Below, piece by piece: positions 44,679 through 52,148 of a DNA stretch of 64,000 bases. Each line of letters starts with the position of its first letter. The first letter of the stretch is position 1. The translations under genes and the position numbers were made by a program. This DNA comes from Streptomyces sp. A0642 (GTDB taxonomy: Bacteria > Actinomycetota > Actinomycetes > Streptomycetales > Streptomycetaceae). The stretch lies in contig NZ_SSBL01000011.1 of the NCBI RefSeq assembly GCF_004795105.1, positions 1 to 64,000 on the forward strand, written 5' to 3'. The notes under the pieces were generated by a model. That model saw only the letters and a program-made list of their open reading frames with translations, did not search any database and was not told the DNA's origin.

Positions 44679-45419
44679 ATGACGACGCGCCTGGTTCAGA
44701 TCGCGATGGATGCGGGGGACGACTCCGCGCTCGGCCGGTTCTGGGCGGAGGCGCTCGACTGGAACAGCTCCGTCGAGGAACCCGGCGTCGTGACCAACCT
44801 CCAGCCCAGGGACTTCACCTATCCCGACCCGGTCGCCGTCTGCATCGACGTCATCACCGTCCCGGAACCCAAGACGGTGAAGAACCGCGTGCACATCGAC
44901 CTCGCCACCGCCTCCGCGGCCCATCAGGCGGCCCTGGTGGCGCGCCTGGAGGACCTGGGGGCGACGCCCGTCGACGTGGGCCAGGGCGACGTCCCGTGGA
45001 CGGTCCTGGCCGACCCGGAAGGCAACGAGTTCTGTGTCGCGGAGCCGCGGGAGATCTACCGCGACACCGGGCCGATCGCCGCGATCGTGGCCGACTGCAC
45101 CGATCCGCGGGCCATGGCCCGGTTCTGGGGCCGGGCCATGGACTGGACCCTGCACGAGGTCACCGACGCTCACGCCCTGCTGCGCTCCGCCGAGGGGGTC
45201 GGCCCCTATCTCAGACTCGTCCGCACCCCCGACGCCAAGACCGTGAAGAACCGGGTCCACCTCGACCTCCGCCCCTGTCCCGGCGACGATCCAGCGGCGG
45301 AGGCGGCCCGGCTGCGGGCCCTCGGCGCCGCCGATATCGACCTCGGCCAGGGCGACGCGCCGTGGACGTGCCTCGTCGACCCGGAGGGCAACGAGTTCGA
45401 CATCCTCACTCCCCGTTGA
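44679..45419 (+). CDS. VOC family protein, two tandem glyoxalase-like domains
   Basis: 246 residues. The two halves repeat each other: ALGRFWAEALDW and AMARFWGRAMDW; KTVKNRVHIDL and KTVKNRVHLDL; LADPEGNEFCV and LVDPEGNEFDI. The internal duplication is clear. The His and Glu of each half (NRVHxDL, GNEF) are positioned as metal ligands in the VOC superfamily. Members are glyoxalases, dioxygenases or antibiotic-binding proteins; the choice cannot be made here. No Shine-Dalgarno sequence is seen. Confidence 0.9.
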   Translation: MTTRLVQIAMDAGDDSALGRFWAEALDWNSSVEEPGVVTNLQPRDFTYPDPVAVCIDVITVPEPKTVKNRVHIDLATASAAHQAALVARLEDLGATPVDVGQGDVPWTVLADPEGNEFCVAEPREIYRDTGPIAAIVADCTDPRAMARFWGRAMDWTLHEVTDAHALLRSAEGVGPYLRLVRTPDAKTVKNRVHLDLRPCPGDDPAAEAARLRALGAADIDLGQGDAPWTCLVDPEGNEFDILTPR

Positions 45420-45600
45420 CGCGGGGCCCCGACGTCACCCCCGCGCGAGCGGACGGGGCACCCCGGGACACCCCCGGTCGGATGCGCAGCCCGCCGTCTG
45501 AACGCCCGCCCCCAGGGCGCGCCCTGCTCCCGGCAGCGACGCCTCGGTGCCCTGCTCCCCGCAACGTCGCGCGGCGCCGCTCCCCGTGGCCTCGCGCGCC

Positions 45601-47691
45601 TCACTCCACGTCTATGCCGTACTCCTGGATCAGTTCCTCCAAGCCGCCGCGATAGCCCTTGCCCCCGGTGACGAACTCCCAGTCACCGTTCGCGCGGCGG
45701 CGGAACGACCCCAGCACGAGGGCGGTTTCACCGGCGCGCCCGTCGGAGACGTCCAACCGGTCAAGCGGAGCCCACTCGGAGTCCAGCAGCCGGATGCCTG
45801 CGTCGACGAAACCGGCCAGGTCGGCCGTGGGATTGACGACGGGATCGACGGCGGCGACGACGACGAGACGGTCGGCGCGCGCCGGCAGGGCGTCGAAGGA
45901 GACCTGGATGGCGGCCCGGTCCGGTGCGACGGGCGGCAGCGCACGGACGGAACCGTCGGGTGTGCGGGGGTTGTTGAAGAAGACGAAGTGGTCGTCGTCC
46001 AGCACCCGGTTGCCGTGGCAGACGAGCGCGCACACGTCCAGGGCCGCGCTTCCCGACCAGTACATGCCCAGCACGTTGTGGTCGTCGGCCCGGGCCTCGC
46101 TGTCCGGCGCCGTCCGCTGGGCGGGCACCGGACGCTGCTCCCCGGTGCCCAGCCGTCCGCGCAGCCCGTGGCGGTGCAGCAGATCGACGAGTTCCGATCC
46201 CGCGACCAGTTCCAGGGGCTTGCCGTTGGCGAAGGTGTGCGAGCCGGGGCCGAACCCGGAAGTCGTGACCAGGACACCCTTGTTGGCGCCGGCGTCCTGC
46301 ACGGTGCCGTACAGATCGCGGACAGCGGTAGGAGGGACGGTGTTGCGGTAGCGCTTGACCTGTACGACGATCTTGCCGCCGCGAATCGGGGCCGGGTCCA
46401 GCGCGTCGACGTCCACGCCGCCGTCGTTCGAACGCTGCGTGGTCACCGCCTGCATGCCCATGGCCCGGAACAGATCGGAGACCAGCGCTTCGAAGGCCAG
46501 GGGATCCATCGCGTACAGATCGGGCTCCTCGACGCCCCCATGGGTGACGACACCGTTGCCGACCTCGTCCGGCACCCGGCCGGGCCGCACGGCCGCGTAC
46601 TGGTCGGGACGCGCCGAGAGCTGCCCGCGGAGCCCGTCGACCAGGCAGTTGACGGCGTTCACCTGTTCCAGACGCAGTGCGTCGAACGTCGTACGCGACG
46701 CCATGACCGTACCGAGGAACATCGGGGCCCGCCGGCCGGTCGCCGGATCGTGGTCGTCCACGAACCCGTTCAACGCGACCGACTCCAGCGCGCCGAACTC
46801 GTCCGCCGCGAACAGATCCCGCAGGACCAGCAGAAGGCACTGGGCGAGCACGTCCCGGTACAGGGCGCGGCGCTGCGTGACCGGCCGGGGCGACTCCTTC
46901 TCCTGATCGGCGTTGACCAGGTAGCGCACCGACTTCGCCTCCGGGACGACGTCGTACGTGGGCAGCTCCCAGTTCAACACCAGCTGGCGGGCGTCGGAGT
47001 CGTACGCCGCCGACACCTGGCGGGGCAGGTCCTCCGGCCAACTGGTGGAGGCGTAGAGGGCGGCGGAGAAGTACTCCACCGCGGCCTCGGCATCTCCGTT
47101 CCGCAGCCCCGCCGTCATCTCGGCCACCCCGGCGTTGTGCCGCCGTATCTCGTCCAACTGGCCGGATGCCCACTGCTCGTACTGCCTCCGGTACGTGTCC
47201 AGCTGCTGCCGGCGCTGCGCTTCCGCGGCCTGCGCGGCGTGCCAGTCCCGCTCGAAACCGGCCCGCGCCTCCGCCTGCGCCTGAGCCCGCCGCGCGGCGG
47301 TCCAGCCACCCGCCTGCGGCTGGTAGCGGGGCTCGTTCGGGTCCGGCATGCGGACGGGTTGCGCGAGCTGTCCGGGGGCGAAGGCCTCGACCCGCTCCAC
47401 CCGGGTCAGCGCCGAGGCCCTGAACACCGGAGCACGGCACCCCGCCGCCAACAGCCCCTGCAACGCCTCGACCCGCGCGTCGAGCTCCGCCGTACGCCTC
47501 CGGGCCTCCGCCTCACGCTGCTCCCGGTAGGCCGCCTTCTGCTCACGATGACTACGGGCGAGCTCCCGCTGATTGGTGCGTTGTTGCCTCTCCTGATCCC
47601 GTTGGTACCGGGCTTGTGCCTCGTGCTGACGTTGCTGCTGGCGCTGCGCCTCGGCCCAGACACCGACCAACCCATTGGAGCGACGGCTCAT
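45601..47691 (-). CDS. Coiled-coil / Mrr endonuclease / TerD fusion protein
   Basis: 696 residues, ATG start. Residues 1-80 and 120-200 are charged coiled coils (Gln/Arg/Glu/Ala). A middle region of unknown type follows. An Mrr-type PD-(D/E)xK nuclease lies at about 395-500: FEALVSDLFRAMGM, then DGGVDVDAL near 421 and IVVQVKRY near 440, giving the E, D and QxK catalytic set. From about 543 a TerD domain runs to the end (MYWSGSAALDVCALVCHGN, DDDHFVFFNNP, DLAGFVDAGIRLLD). Mrr enzymes cut modified DNA; TerD domains bind Ca and belong to tellurite and phage stress systems. The fusion suggests a stress or phage-sensing nuclease. It is encoded alone, without other ter genes. Confidence 0.87.
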   Translation of the reverse strand: MSRRSNGLVGVWAEAQRQQQRQHEAQARYQRDQERQQRTNQRELARSHREQKAAYREQREAEARRRTAELDARVEALQGLLAAGCRAPVFRASALTRVERVEAFAPGQLAQPVRMPDPNEPRYQPQAGGWTAARRAQAQAEARAGFERDWHAAQAAEAQRRQQLDTYRRQYEQWASGQLDEIRRHNAGVAEMTAGLRNGDAEAAVEYFSAALYASTSWPEDLPRQVSAAYDSDARQLVLNWELPTYDVVPEAKSVRYLVNADQEKESPRPVTQRRALYRDVLAQCLLLVLRDLFAADEFGALESVALNGFVDDHDPATGRRAPMFLGTVMASRTTFDALRLEQVNAVNCLVDGLRGQLSARPDQYAAVRPGRVPDEVGNGVVTHGGVEEPDLYAMDPLAFEALVSDLFRAMGMQAVTTQRSNDGGVDVDALDPAPIRGGKIVVQVKRYRNTVPPTAVRDLYGTVQDAGANKGVLVTTSGFGPGSHTFANGKPLELVAGSELVDLLHRHGLRGRLGTGEQRPVPAQRTAPDSEARADDHNVLGMYWSGSAALDVCALVCHGNRVLDDDHFVFFNNPRTPDGSVRALPPVAPDRAAIQVSFDALPARADRLVVVAAVDPVVNPTADLAGFVDAGIRLLDSEWAPLDRLDVSDGRAGETALVLGSFRRRANGDWEFVTGGKGYRGGLEELIQEYGIDVE

Positions 47692-47838
47692 GCTCTACAG
47701 GCCCTCCCCACCAGCCACCCGGCGTGCGAACACCGGGAACTGACCCCATGACCATCAGTGATGGAGCGACTCTACGGGGCGACCGGGCGCCCGCCCATGC
47801 CCTTGCCGCAGATGACTTGCCTCGCGGTCCGGGACCTC

Positions 47839-48075
47839 TCATGAGGGGCTCTGCGGCGCCCTCGTCGGCTGCGGGGCCGTCCAGCTGGTGAGGAGCCGCA
47901 GCGCCTCCGTGGTGGCGGAGTCGGGTTCGACGTTGTAGACGCACAGCGTCTGTTCCGTGTCCCCGGGCACTTGGAACGACTCGTAGGAGAAGTGCAGGTC
48001 GCCGACGAGAGGATGGTGGTAGTGCTTGGCGCCGTGCGTCCGGCGCATCATGCCCACCGGCCAGGCGAGTTGAGC
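47839..48075 (-). pseudogene. 3' relic of an MmyB-type XRE regulator
   Basis: The minus strand reads RRTHGAKHYHHPLVGDLHFS, YESFQVPGDTEQTLCVYNVE and ALRLLTSWT before TGA at 47839. This is the C-terminal end of MmyB-like helix-turn-helix regulators (HGxKxFHHPxVG ... LPGDPxQTL). Similarity stops near 48075, and upstream lies only repeat-rich sequence. About 75 of 290 residues remain. Confidence 0.7.
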
Positions 48076-48139
48076 CCGCTCCCGTTCTCCCTCTCGCTCT
48101 CGGGTGAGCCGGAACGAACGAAGCTCCTGGGCCGGGGCC

Positions 48140-48195
48140 GGGACGCGGATGGGGACGCGGATCGCGGGGCGGATCGGGACGCGGATCGGGACGCA
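48140..48195. repeat. 12-bp tandem repeat
   Basis: Unit GGGACGCGGATC, 4.7 copies in exact 12-base register (48140, 48152, 48164, 48176, 48188); the third is degenerate. It lies between the regulator relic and the next gene. Confidence 0.85.
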
Positions 48196-48243
48196 CGCTC
48201 TCGCCCTTTCGCCCCGGGCACGGGCCGAACCGGACCGGGCGCA

Positions 48244-48249
48244 TAGGCT
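48244..48249 (+). promoter_or_regulatory. -10 element of a leaderless promoter
   Basis: TAGGCT lies six bases before the ATG at 48256; no Shine-Dalgarno sequence is present. Confidence 0.5.
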
Positions 48250-48255
48250 GTCGGC

Positions 48256-48696
48256 ATGCCGCTGACCCGCATCACCCTCTCGACCGGTCGTTCGATCGAG
48301 CTCACCGAGCTGCGTATGTCCTCGACGTACGGCGGGCTGCTGGAGGGCTACCCGTGCAAGCCCATCAACGACATGAAGGTCAGCGGTGTCCGGGGCCAGG
48401 CGGAGCAGGCGTTCCCCTCCTCGCCGGTCCACCTCGTTCCGCCGCGCCGCGAGTATCCGGACCAGCCGGACTCGCCGGCTCGCGCTTTCGGCCCTGTAGA
48501 GGTGCTCCCTCCCGTGGCCTGCACAGGTCTCTTCCGCTCGGCGGCGATCGGTCCCGAACGCAACCCGGTGCTGCACCGCTCCACCCTCACGGTGGTGTGG
48601 TTCCAGGACACCCCGGACGTCCCGTCGGGCGAGGAAGCCGATCTCGCGCTCCGCAGCATCGACTGGGACGAACTGGCCCAGGACTACGAGCTCTAG
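48256..48696 (+). CDS. Conserved-looking hypothetical protein
   Basis: 146 residues, compact, mixed alpha/beta: LTRITLSTGRSIELTELRMS, YGGLLEGYPCKPIND, LPPVACTGLFRSAAIG, STLTVVWFQDTP, and an acidic end. It has no membrane helix or signal. I do not recognise a family. The leaderless start and codon use indicate a real gene. Convergent with the cold-shock-like gene. Confidence 0.7.
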   Translation: MPLTRITLSTGRSIELTELRMSSTYGGLLEGYPCKPINDMKVSGVRGQAEQAFPSSPVHLVPPRREYPDQPDSPARAFGPVEVLPPVACTGLFRSAAIGPERNPVLHRSTLTVVWFQDTPDVPSGEEADLALRSIDWDELAQDYEL

Positions 48697-48795
48697 CCGG
48701 GTGCGAGCGCTGGTTGCGGGTGCGGGAGCTGTGATGCGGGGGAGGAGGCGGAGGAGGGGACCGCTGGGGCCCACGGACGGCCGCCGCCGCTGAGG

Positions 48796-49020
48796 TCAGG
48801 CGGGCCGGGGCACGATACTCACGGCGCGGTAGTCGTACCCATCCTGCTTGAAGCCCGGGGCTTCCCACGTGAGGTCCACCCGCTGTCCGGGCGACAGCGT
48901 GCGGAAGCCGGTCAGCTGAATGTCGGCGTAGTGGCCGAAGCAACCGCCGGGAGTCTCGGGGGAGTCGAGTACCCCCCACCCTTCCTCATCGTTCCACTCG
49001 CGGACCGTCGCAATCACCAT
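48796..49020 (-). CDS. Divergent cold-shock-domain protein
   Basis: 74 residues from the ATG at 49020 (a GTG three codons upstream is also possible). It follows the CspA pattern loosely: ATVREWNDEEGWGVLDSPE where CspA has GTVKWFNxxKGFGFI, then GGCFGHYADIQ for DVFVHxSAI, and PGQRVDLTWEAP. The RNP-type aromatic positions are only partly kept (W, F, Y). A nucleic-acid-binding role is inferred. Confidence 0.72.
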   Translation of the reverse strand: MVIATVREWNDEEGWGVLDSPETPGGCFGHYADIQLTGFRTLSPGQRVDLTWEAPGFKQDGYDYRAVSIVPRPA

Positions 49021-49348
49021 GGGCGGCACTCTACGGGCTTCCCTGCGTCGGCCCGCTCGGTGCGTTCCGGGGTGAAATTCTTCCCCGGTCGGCCCACATC
49101 CCAGGGCCGGGCATCTCCCTGGGCGAGGGCGTCTTGCCTCGGCGAGGGCCGCCCGCCGTGCCGGCTCCTCCGCTGCTGAGGGATCGCCGTGCCCTCAAGT
49201 GAGGTCAGGGTGCGTGCGTCTCGGCAACGCTGCGCAGGCCGCTTCGAGGCAAGCCCTCGTGGTGACCGGCACAGACCACCGGTCACCGGTCGATCTGGCA
49301 CGCGGGTACGGCACGGCCACTCCTCGTTCCGGAGGCATGGAAGGCAGG
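49021..49348. other. 328-base intergenic region without a gene
   Basis: No plausible coding sequence. A 9-bp inverted repeat, GGTGACCGG (49261-49269) with CCGGTCACC (49279-49287), lies about 60 bases downstream of the tRNA-Trp-like gene and may end its transcript. Confidence 0.5.
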
Positions 49349-49423
49349 CTCGGCCGACCGGATTCGAACCGGCGTCCTCGCGGTTTTGGAGACCGCGCGC
49401 GACCACCTCTGCGCTACGGCTTC
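49349..49423 (-). tRNA. tRNA-Trp(CCA)-like gene, weak acceptor stem
   Basis: On the minus strand the D arm is GCGC-AGAGGTGGTC-GCGC. The anticodon arm is GCGGT-CTCCAAA-ACCGC with anticodon CCA. The T arm is GCCGG-TTCGAAT-CCGGT. The acceptor strands GAAGCCG and CGGCCGA pair at only four of seven positions, with the outer three mismatched. No CCA is encoded. The inner arms are sound, so this is either a degenerate tRNA-Trp copy or an unusual one. Confidence 0.6.
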
Positions 49424-49608
49424 GCCCGTCGCGATCCTAGTCCCGTCACGCCACAGGGCGCCGGGGGTGCGCCGAGCTTCTTCTCCCCAGCTCTGTGCGG
49501 GGCGGCCATGGATGGCCTCAAGGGCTCTGACGCTGCTTTGCGAGGGGCCGTTGGTGCTGCTGGTTCGCGTGCGGTTGCTGGGCTTGTCGTACTGCGCTGC
49601 CGTACTCG

Positions 49609-50022
49609 CTACAGGTTGATCAGTTGCGGCCGGGCACGTGGACGCCCGTACGCCAGGACGCGCGGCAACACCTCACGCATACGTGCCACGTCGGCCGCCG
49701 GTGCCCGCAACAAGGCCTCGACGACGGGGTCGGTCAAGCCGAGCGCGTCCAGCGACGAAGGGTCCAACGTCACCCGAAGCACCTCGCCGTCCAGTTCCAC
49801 CTCACGCACACAGCCATATGCGGTGCACTGATCCGGCGTGACAAGACAGTGGGTGTCCATCTCCAAGGACACTTCCTGCGCGTCGGGCTCCTCGAAGTCG
49901 CACATGAACAACAGCGAGAACCCGCCCTCGTCGTCCGACTCGGCCACACCCGCCATCATGCAGTCGTCTTGATCCGGATCATCGAATCCGCAAGCGATCC
50001 GCGCTGTGAATATGTACGCCAT
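49609..50022 (-). CDS. Imm10-family immunity protein
   Basis: 137 residues. It fits the Imm10 pattern: YIFTARIACGFDD at the start, GGFSLLFMCDFEEPDAQEV, a Tyr/Cys-rich centre (TPDQCTAYGCVREVELDG), LRVTLDPSSLDALGL, and a helical end. Immunity proteins of this type neutralise polymorphic toxins. No cognate toxin gene is adjacent, so it is an orphan. It lies between two tRNA-like genes. Confidence 0.65.
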   Translation of the reverse strand: MAYIFTARIACGFDDPDQDDCMMAGVAESDDEGGFSLLFMCDFEEPDAQEVSLEMDTHCLVTPDQCTAYGCVREVELDGEVLRVTLDPSSLDALGLTDPVVEALLRAPAADVARMREVLPRVLAYGRPRARPQLINL

Positions 50023-50039
50023 GCGCTGTTTCTAGCACT

Positions 50040-50056
50040 CGGGGCTGACAGCCCCG
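50040..50056. promoter_or_regulatory. 17-bp palindrome upstream of the immunity gene
   Basis: CGGGGCTG-A-CAGCCCCG, starting 18 bases before the ATG. Position fits an operator; it could also be an RNA hairpin in the leader. Confidence 0.4.
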
Positions 50057-50259
50057 GTCACTCGGGGGACCCCGCACAAGACAACGGGAACGGCGCACCC
50101 TTTGCCCGGTGTCCGCCCCCGGTGTGTGGCGCTATGGCCTCACCCTCATCAGGCCGGTCGTTGGACACGCACCGCGAAGCCATCCACCACCTGGACCCGG
50201 CTCTCCAAGAGCGACCGGTCCGTGAGTGACCGCCGCCGTTGATGTCAGCTGTAGATGTG

Positions 50260-50295
50260 AAAAGGCCCCGGACCGATCATGGTCCGGGGCCTTTT
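50260..50295. terminator. Strong intrinsic terminator downstream of tRNA-Arg
   Basis: AAAAGGCCCCGGACC pairs perfectly over 15 bp with GGTCCGGGGCCTTTT across GATCAT, giving U-tracts on both strands. It begins 11 bases past the tRNA 3' end. Confidence 0.9.
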
Positions 50296-50305
50296 GCCTT
50301 GCTTG

Positions 50306-50378
50306 TGCCCCCGGCAGGATTCGAACCTGCGACACCCGCTTTAGGAGAGCGGTGCTCTATCCCCTGAGCTACGAAGGC
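50306..50378 (-). tRNA. tRNA-Arg(CCU)
   Basis: A complete cloverleaf: acceptor GCCTTCG with CGGGGGC (two G-U pairs), D arm TAGCTCAGGGGATAGAGC, anticodon arm CCGCT-CTCCTAA-AGCGG with anticodon CCT, and T arm GCAGG-TTCGAAT-CCTGC. Discriminator A; CCA is not encoded. Confidence 0.95.
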
Positions 50379-50707
50379 GGGGGTTTGCAGACGGTCCTGC
50401 TGAAGACCCCGGAAGGGGATCCTCGGCTGGTACCGCAAACCTCCTGGTCAACGGCTCTACCGGGAGCCCCGGGAGGAATCCTCGCGGACACTTCCCGAGC
50501 GTGCGACCTGGTAGCGGGCTGACCGCTGACAGCCTAGCGGATCGTGCTCTGCGGGCGCGCCCCTGTAAGGGGTCGGGCGTCGGTGCCGGAACGAATAGCC
50601 GGATGACCTGCGGAAACGAGCGCCACGTCCGTGGCCCGAGCGCGCTCCGGCGTCATGGGGCGCGAGAGGGGCCGTCGCCCGAGGCCGTGTGCCCTTGAAC
50701 GGGCGGA
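50379..50707. other. 329-base intergenic region upstream of tRNA-Arg
   Basis: No gene seen. GGTTTGC (50382-50388) and GCAAACC (50435-50441) form an inverted repeat enclosing CCCC-GGAA-GGGG. On the minus strand TTGACC (50446-50451) could be a -35 for the tRNA, but a matching -10 is not clear. Confidence 0.4.
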
Positions 50708-51331
50708 TCAAGGGGCGGGCGTCAGTGAGGCGGCCTCCCAGGCGAACCCGTCCGGATCGGTGAAGGCGGCGGTCCCGCCCACGAGCGCGATCCGGTGCGA
50801 GCCGGTGCCCTCGATGGGGACGCCGACGTCCTTGGCGAGGGCACGGCGTCCGTACAGGGCCAGCTTGACGGGGCTGCCCTGGGCGTCGAACTCGACGTAC
50901 TTGCTGCCGAAGCTCTTGGCCACGGTGAGGCCGTGCTCGACGTAGAACCGCTTGCTCGCGGTCACGCTCGCGGTGCCCAGGAGGAGCACCAACTGGTCGA
51001 TCTGCCCGGTAGGCGGGGCGGTGTCCTTCTTCGCGGACGTGGCGATCTTCCAGATCGTTCCGTCCGGGGCCTGGACGACACCGCCGTAGCCCCAGAAGGA
51101 CTTCGAGGCGGGCTTCAGCGCGGTCGCGCCGGCGGCGAGGGCGGCGTCGACGAAGCCGCGCACGTCGGCCGGCTGCGAGACCGTGAGCGAGAGGGAGAAT
51201 CCACGGAACCCGGTGGTGGGCGCGTCCGAGGCCCGGAGGCGTACCCGGTCGTCCAGGCCGAAGGCGGTGTAGAAGCGGTGAGCGGCGGTGGTGTCGGCCA
51301 CTTCGAGGGTGAGGGCTTCGATGGAGGTCAT
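50708..51331 (-). CDS. VOC family protein, two domains
   Basis: 207 residues from the ATG at 51331. TAGCGT lies seven bases upstream without a Shine-Dalgarno sequence, so it may be leaderless. It begins TSIEALTLEVADTTAAHRFY and has GGVVQAPDGTIWKIA in the first half. The second half begins QLVLLLGTASVTASKRFYVEH and ends AFTDPDGFAWEAA. Two VOC modules in one chain. It resembles glyoxalase/bleomycin-resistance proteins; substrate unknown. Divergent from the ECF sigma gene. Confidence 0.85.
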   Translation of the reverse strand: MTSIEALTLEVADTTAAHRFYTAFGLDDRVRLRASDAPTTGFRGFSLSLTVSQPADVRGFVDAALAAGATALKPASKSFWGYGGVVQAPDGTIWKIATSAKKDTAPPTGQIDQLVLLLGTASVTASKRFYVEHGLTVAKSFGSKYVEFDAQGSPVKLALYGRRALAKDVGVPIEGTGSHRIALVGGTAAFTDPDGFAWEAASLTPAP

Positions 51332-51460
51332 GTGTTTCACGCTAATTGCGGGCCGGCCGCGGGTGCTTCTCGATTCCTGACCGGTTCGGCTGGCGGGAGC
51401 GGGGCGCCGTCGCCGCTCGCCGCCCGGGTGTCGGCTGGGGCTGAGAAGGCGTACCCGAAG

Positions 51461-51476
51461 TGTGACGCGGGTCACT
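51461..51476. promoter_or_regulatory. Crp-like site between VOC and ECF sigma genes
   Basis: TGTGACGCGGGTCACT fits both TGTGA-N6-TCAC and the streptomycete Crp form GTG-N6-GNCAC. It lies 46 bases before the chosen sigma-factor start. Confidence 0.4.
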
Positions 51477-51521
51477 GGAACTTGCGTGGCTGTGCGGACA
51501 AGACAGGACGTGAACTACTCG

Positions 51522-52148
51522 ATGCATGCGCGCATTCGCGCGGGCGATCCGGAAGCCTTCAGGGAGCTCTTCCGGGACTACGCGCAGCTGGTCTACCGGC
51601 ATGCCGTGCGCAGTACGGGCGACTGGGCCGCGGCGGAGGACGTCGTGTCGCTGACCTTCCTGGAGGCGTGGCGACTGCGGGAGAAGCTGCGGGACGAGGG
51701 GGACACCCCGCGGCCGTGGCTGATGGGCATTGCGGTCAATGTGCTGCGCAATACGGGGCGTGCCGCCCGGCGCCATGACCGGGCGCTGGCGAGGTTGCCC
51801 CTGCGCGACGTGTTGCCGGACTTCGCGGACGAGCTGGTCGGGCGGATAGCGGATTCCGAGGAGCTGGCCGCCGCCAAGGTGGCGCTGGGAAAGCTGCGCA
51901 GGTCCGAGCGGGAGGTGTTCGCGCTGTGCGTCTGGTCGGGGCTCGGCTACGCGGAGGCGGCAGAGGCACTGGGGGTGCCTGTCGGCACGGTGAGGTCGCG
52001 GCTGTCGCGTGCCCGGGTCCGGCTGCGCAAGCTGACCGACGGGGAGTTGCGGAGTTCGCGGGAAAGGGTGGAACCGGTCGTGGTGCCCGGACAAGTACAG
52101 GGTGACCGCATCGGTGCGGTCCGGTCTAACGAGGAGAGTGGCCGATGA
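51522..52148 (+). CDS. ECF-type sigma factor
   Basis: 208 residues from the ATG at 51522; in-frame GTGs at 51462 and 51510 are alternatives. Region 2 runs DPEAFRELFRDYAQLVYRHA and WAAAEDVVSLTFLEAW. Region 4 runs KLRRSEREVFALCVWSGLGY and VPVGTVRSRLSRARVRLRKL. The protein overlaps the next gene as ATGA, the usual sigma/partner arrangement. No -35/-10 pair of its own type is certain upstream. Confidence 0.88.
   Translation: MHARIRAGDPEAFRELFRDYAQLVYRHAVRSTGDWAAAEDVVSLTFLEAWRLREKLRDEGDTPRPWLMGIAVNVLRNTGRAARRHDRALARLPLRDVLPDFADELVGRIADSEELAAAKVALGKLRRSEREVFALCVWSGLGYAEAAEALGVPVGTVRSRLSRARVRLRKLTDGELRSSRERVEPVVVPGQVQGDRIGAVRSNEESGR

Noticed and set aside
47748..47891. 47-codon plus-strand frame beginning MTISDGATLRGD
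   Set aside because: No ribosome site, overlaps the end of the MmyB relic, no recognisable fold.
49014..49406. 130-codon minus-strand frame near the tRNA-Trp-like gene, containing GSNPV-type sequence
   Set aside because: Classic translation of a tRNA T-arm; not a protein gene.
45601..50378. A complete integrative element or prophage between the Mrr/TerD gene and tRNA-Arg
   Set aside because: No integrase, excisionase, relaxase or attachment repeats are visible; only scattered accessory genes and relics.
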